Below are positions 63,493-64,000 of a stretch of 64,000 bases of DNA, one piece after another. Position 1 is the stretch's first letter; the number at the start of each line of letters is the position of its first letter. This stretch comes from Planctomyces sp. SH-PL14 (GTDB lineage: Bacteria > Planctomycetota > Planctomycetia > Planctomycetales > Planctomycetaceae). Position numbers and translations under genes: made by a program. The DNA lies in assembly GCF_001610835.1 (NCBI RefSeq), contig NZ_CP011270.1, positions 5,474,001 to 5,538,000 of the forward strand. Direction: 5' to 3'. Below the pieces are notes generated by a model that was given only the letters and a program-made list of their open reading frames with translations, made no database searches and was not told the origin of the DNA.

Positions 63493-64000
63493 ATGAAACG
63501 ATGGATTTTGGCAGCGACGGCGATTGCGGGCCTGTTCGCGTCTCAGGACGCAGAGGCCGGCCGTCGCCACGGATCGAGCGGCGGAAGCCACGGGTCCTCG
63601 GGCGGTGACGTCGACTTCGGCTCGTCGGGCGGCTCGTCCGGCGGTTCCTCCGGTGCCTGGGGCGGCTCTTCGGGCGCCTGGGGCGGTTCGTCCGGTGCTT
63701 GGGGTGGATCCTCGGGCGGCTGGGGCGGCGGATCTTCGGGCGGCTCCTCCGGCGGACACGGTTCGTCGGGCGGCTTCCGTCACTGGTGGCGCGGCGGTTC
63801 CTCGGGCGGCTCGTCCGGTGGTTCCTCCGGCGGCGTCCATGGCTCCTCGGGCGGTGCTTACGGTTCGTCGGGCGGAGCCTACGGCTCGCACGGCAGCAGC
63901 GGCGGCGCGTGGGGCGGCTCCTCGGGCGGACACGGCCCGGTTTACTACGGCGGCCCGATGGGCGCCCTCCCGGCTCCGGTCGCCCCGGTCGTCGCGGCTC
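63493..64000 (+). CDS. Gly/Ser-rich repeat secreted protein (cut by window edge)
   Basis: The frame is open from ATG 63493 (GGGGG upstream) to the right edge, 169 codons seen. Signal peptide MKRWILAATAIAGLFASQDAEA, then tandem GSSGG units with inserts AW, GAY, GHG (SSGAWGGSSGAWGGSSGAWGG and so on) up to about residue 150. The last part becomes GPVYYGGPMGALPAPVAPVV. Likely a surface or matrix protein with flexible or adhesive repeats. Its 3' part is outside the window. Confidence 0.8.
   Translation, partial: MKRWILAATAIAGLFASQDAEAGRRHGSSGGSHGSSGGDVDFGSSGGSSGGSSGAWGGSSGAWGGSSGAWGGSSGGWGGGSSGGSSGGHGSSGGFRHWWRGGSSGGSSGGSSGGVHGSSGGAYGSSGGAYGSHGSSGGAWGGSSGGHGPVYYGGPMGALPAPVAPVVAA

Overview
The window joins an integrated tailed-phage genome (about 1 to 32.9 kb) to chromosomal DNA (33 to 64 kb) of a GC-rich bacterium. 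The host is almost certainly a planctomycete. Evidence: paired DUF1549/DUF1553 and DUF1501 genes with PSCyt-type CxxCH cytochrome motifs, a DUF1559 prepilin-like protein with an H-X9-DG end, a secreted PQQ-propeller protein, an FGE/SUMF1-type lipoprotein, and short dispersed repeats typical of such genomes.

Phage region. Every phage gene lies on the minus strand, so transcription runs from right to left. The right end (32.8-22.6 kb) carries an excisionase-like HTH protein, small unknowns, an ERF annealing protein, a Cas4/AddB-like nuclease, a DUF1064-type nuclease, an HNH protein, a replication initiator, a DnaB helicase and a C5-methyltransferase-like enzyme. Small accessory genes (ASCH, DUF551, zinc ribbons) fill 22.6-16.4 kb. 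A tightly coupled late operon follows. First comes a lysis-like cassette (16.4-12.5 kb): four small membrane proteins, a papain-like protease, an exported trypsin-like protease and two more membrane proteins. Then come HTH, HNH, TerS, TerL, portal, ClpP-like prohead protease, HK97-type capsid, connectors, tail tube, the G/GT tail chaperones (with an A AAA AAG slippery site) and the tape measure, which is cut by the left edge. The phage is therefore a lambda/HK97-like siphovirus. No integrase or repressor is visible. The right boundary appears to abut a tRNA-Pro(TGG) gene; the left end is outside the window.

Host region. After the tRNA come an esterase, a lipoprotein and a DUF1559 protein. A minus-strand operon of two MacB/Lol-type ABC systems follows; one of its permeases is split. 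Divergent from it is a plus-strand operon: a PhyH-type dioxygenase, an MFS transporter and two tandem proteins joining an ArsI/CadI-like VOC domain to part of a methyltransferase. Next are a PQQ-propeller protein and two convergent DUF1549/DUF1553 + DUF1501 modules, a LysR regulator, small unknowns, a SIMPL protein, an FGE-like lipoprotein and, at the right edge, the start of a Gly/Ser-repeat secreted protein. About 300 bp of repeat occurs as inverted copies at 58.0-58.3 and 61.9-62.2 kb; other palindromic repeats occupy the gaps at 53.4, 55.2 and 59.6 kb.

The most unusual points are the protease-based lysis-like cassette and its hairpin leader, 19 CTCGAG hexamers packed into 2.15 kb of the replication genes, and the tandem VOC/half-methyltransferase fusions.
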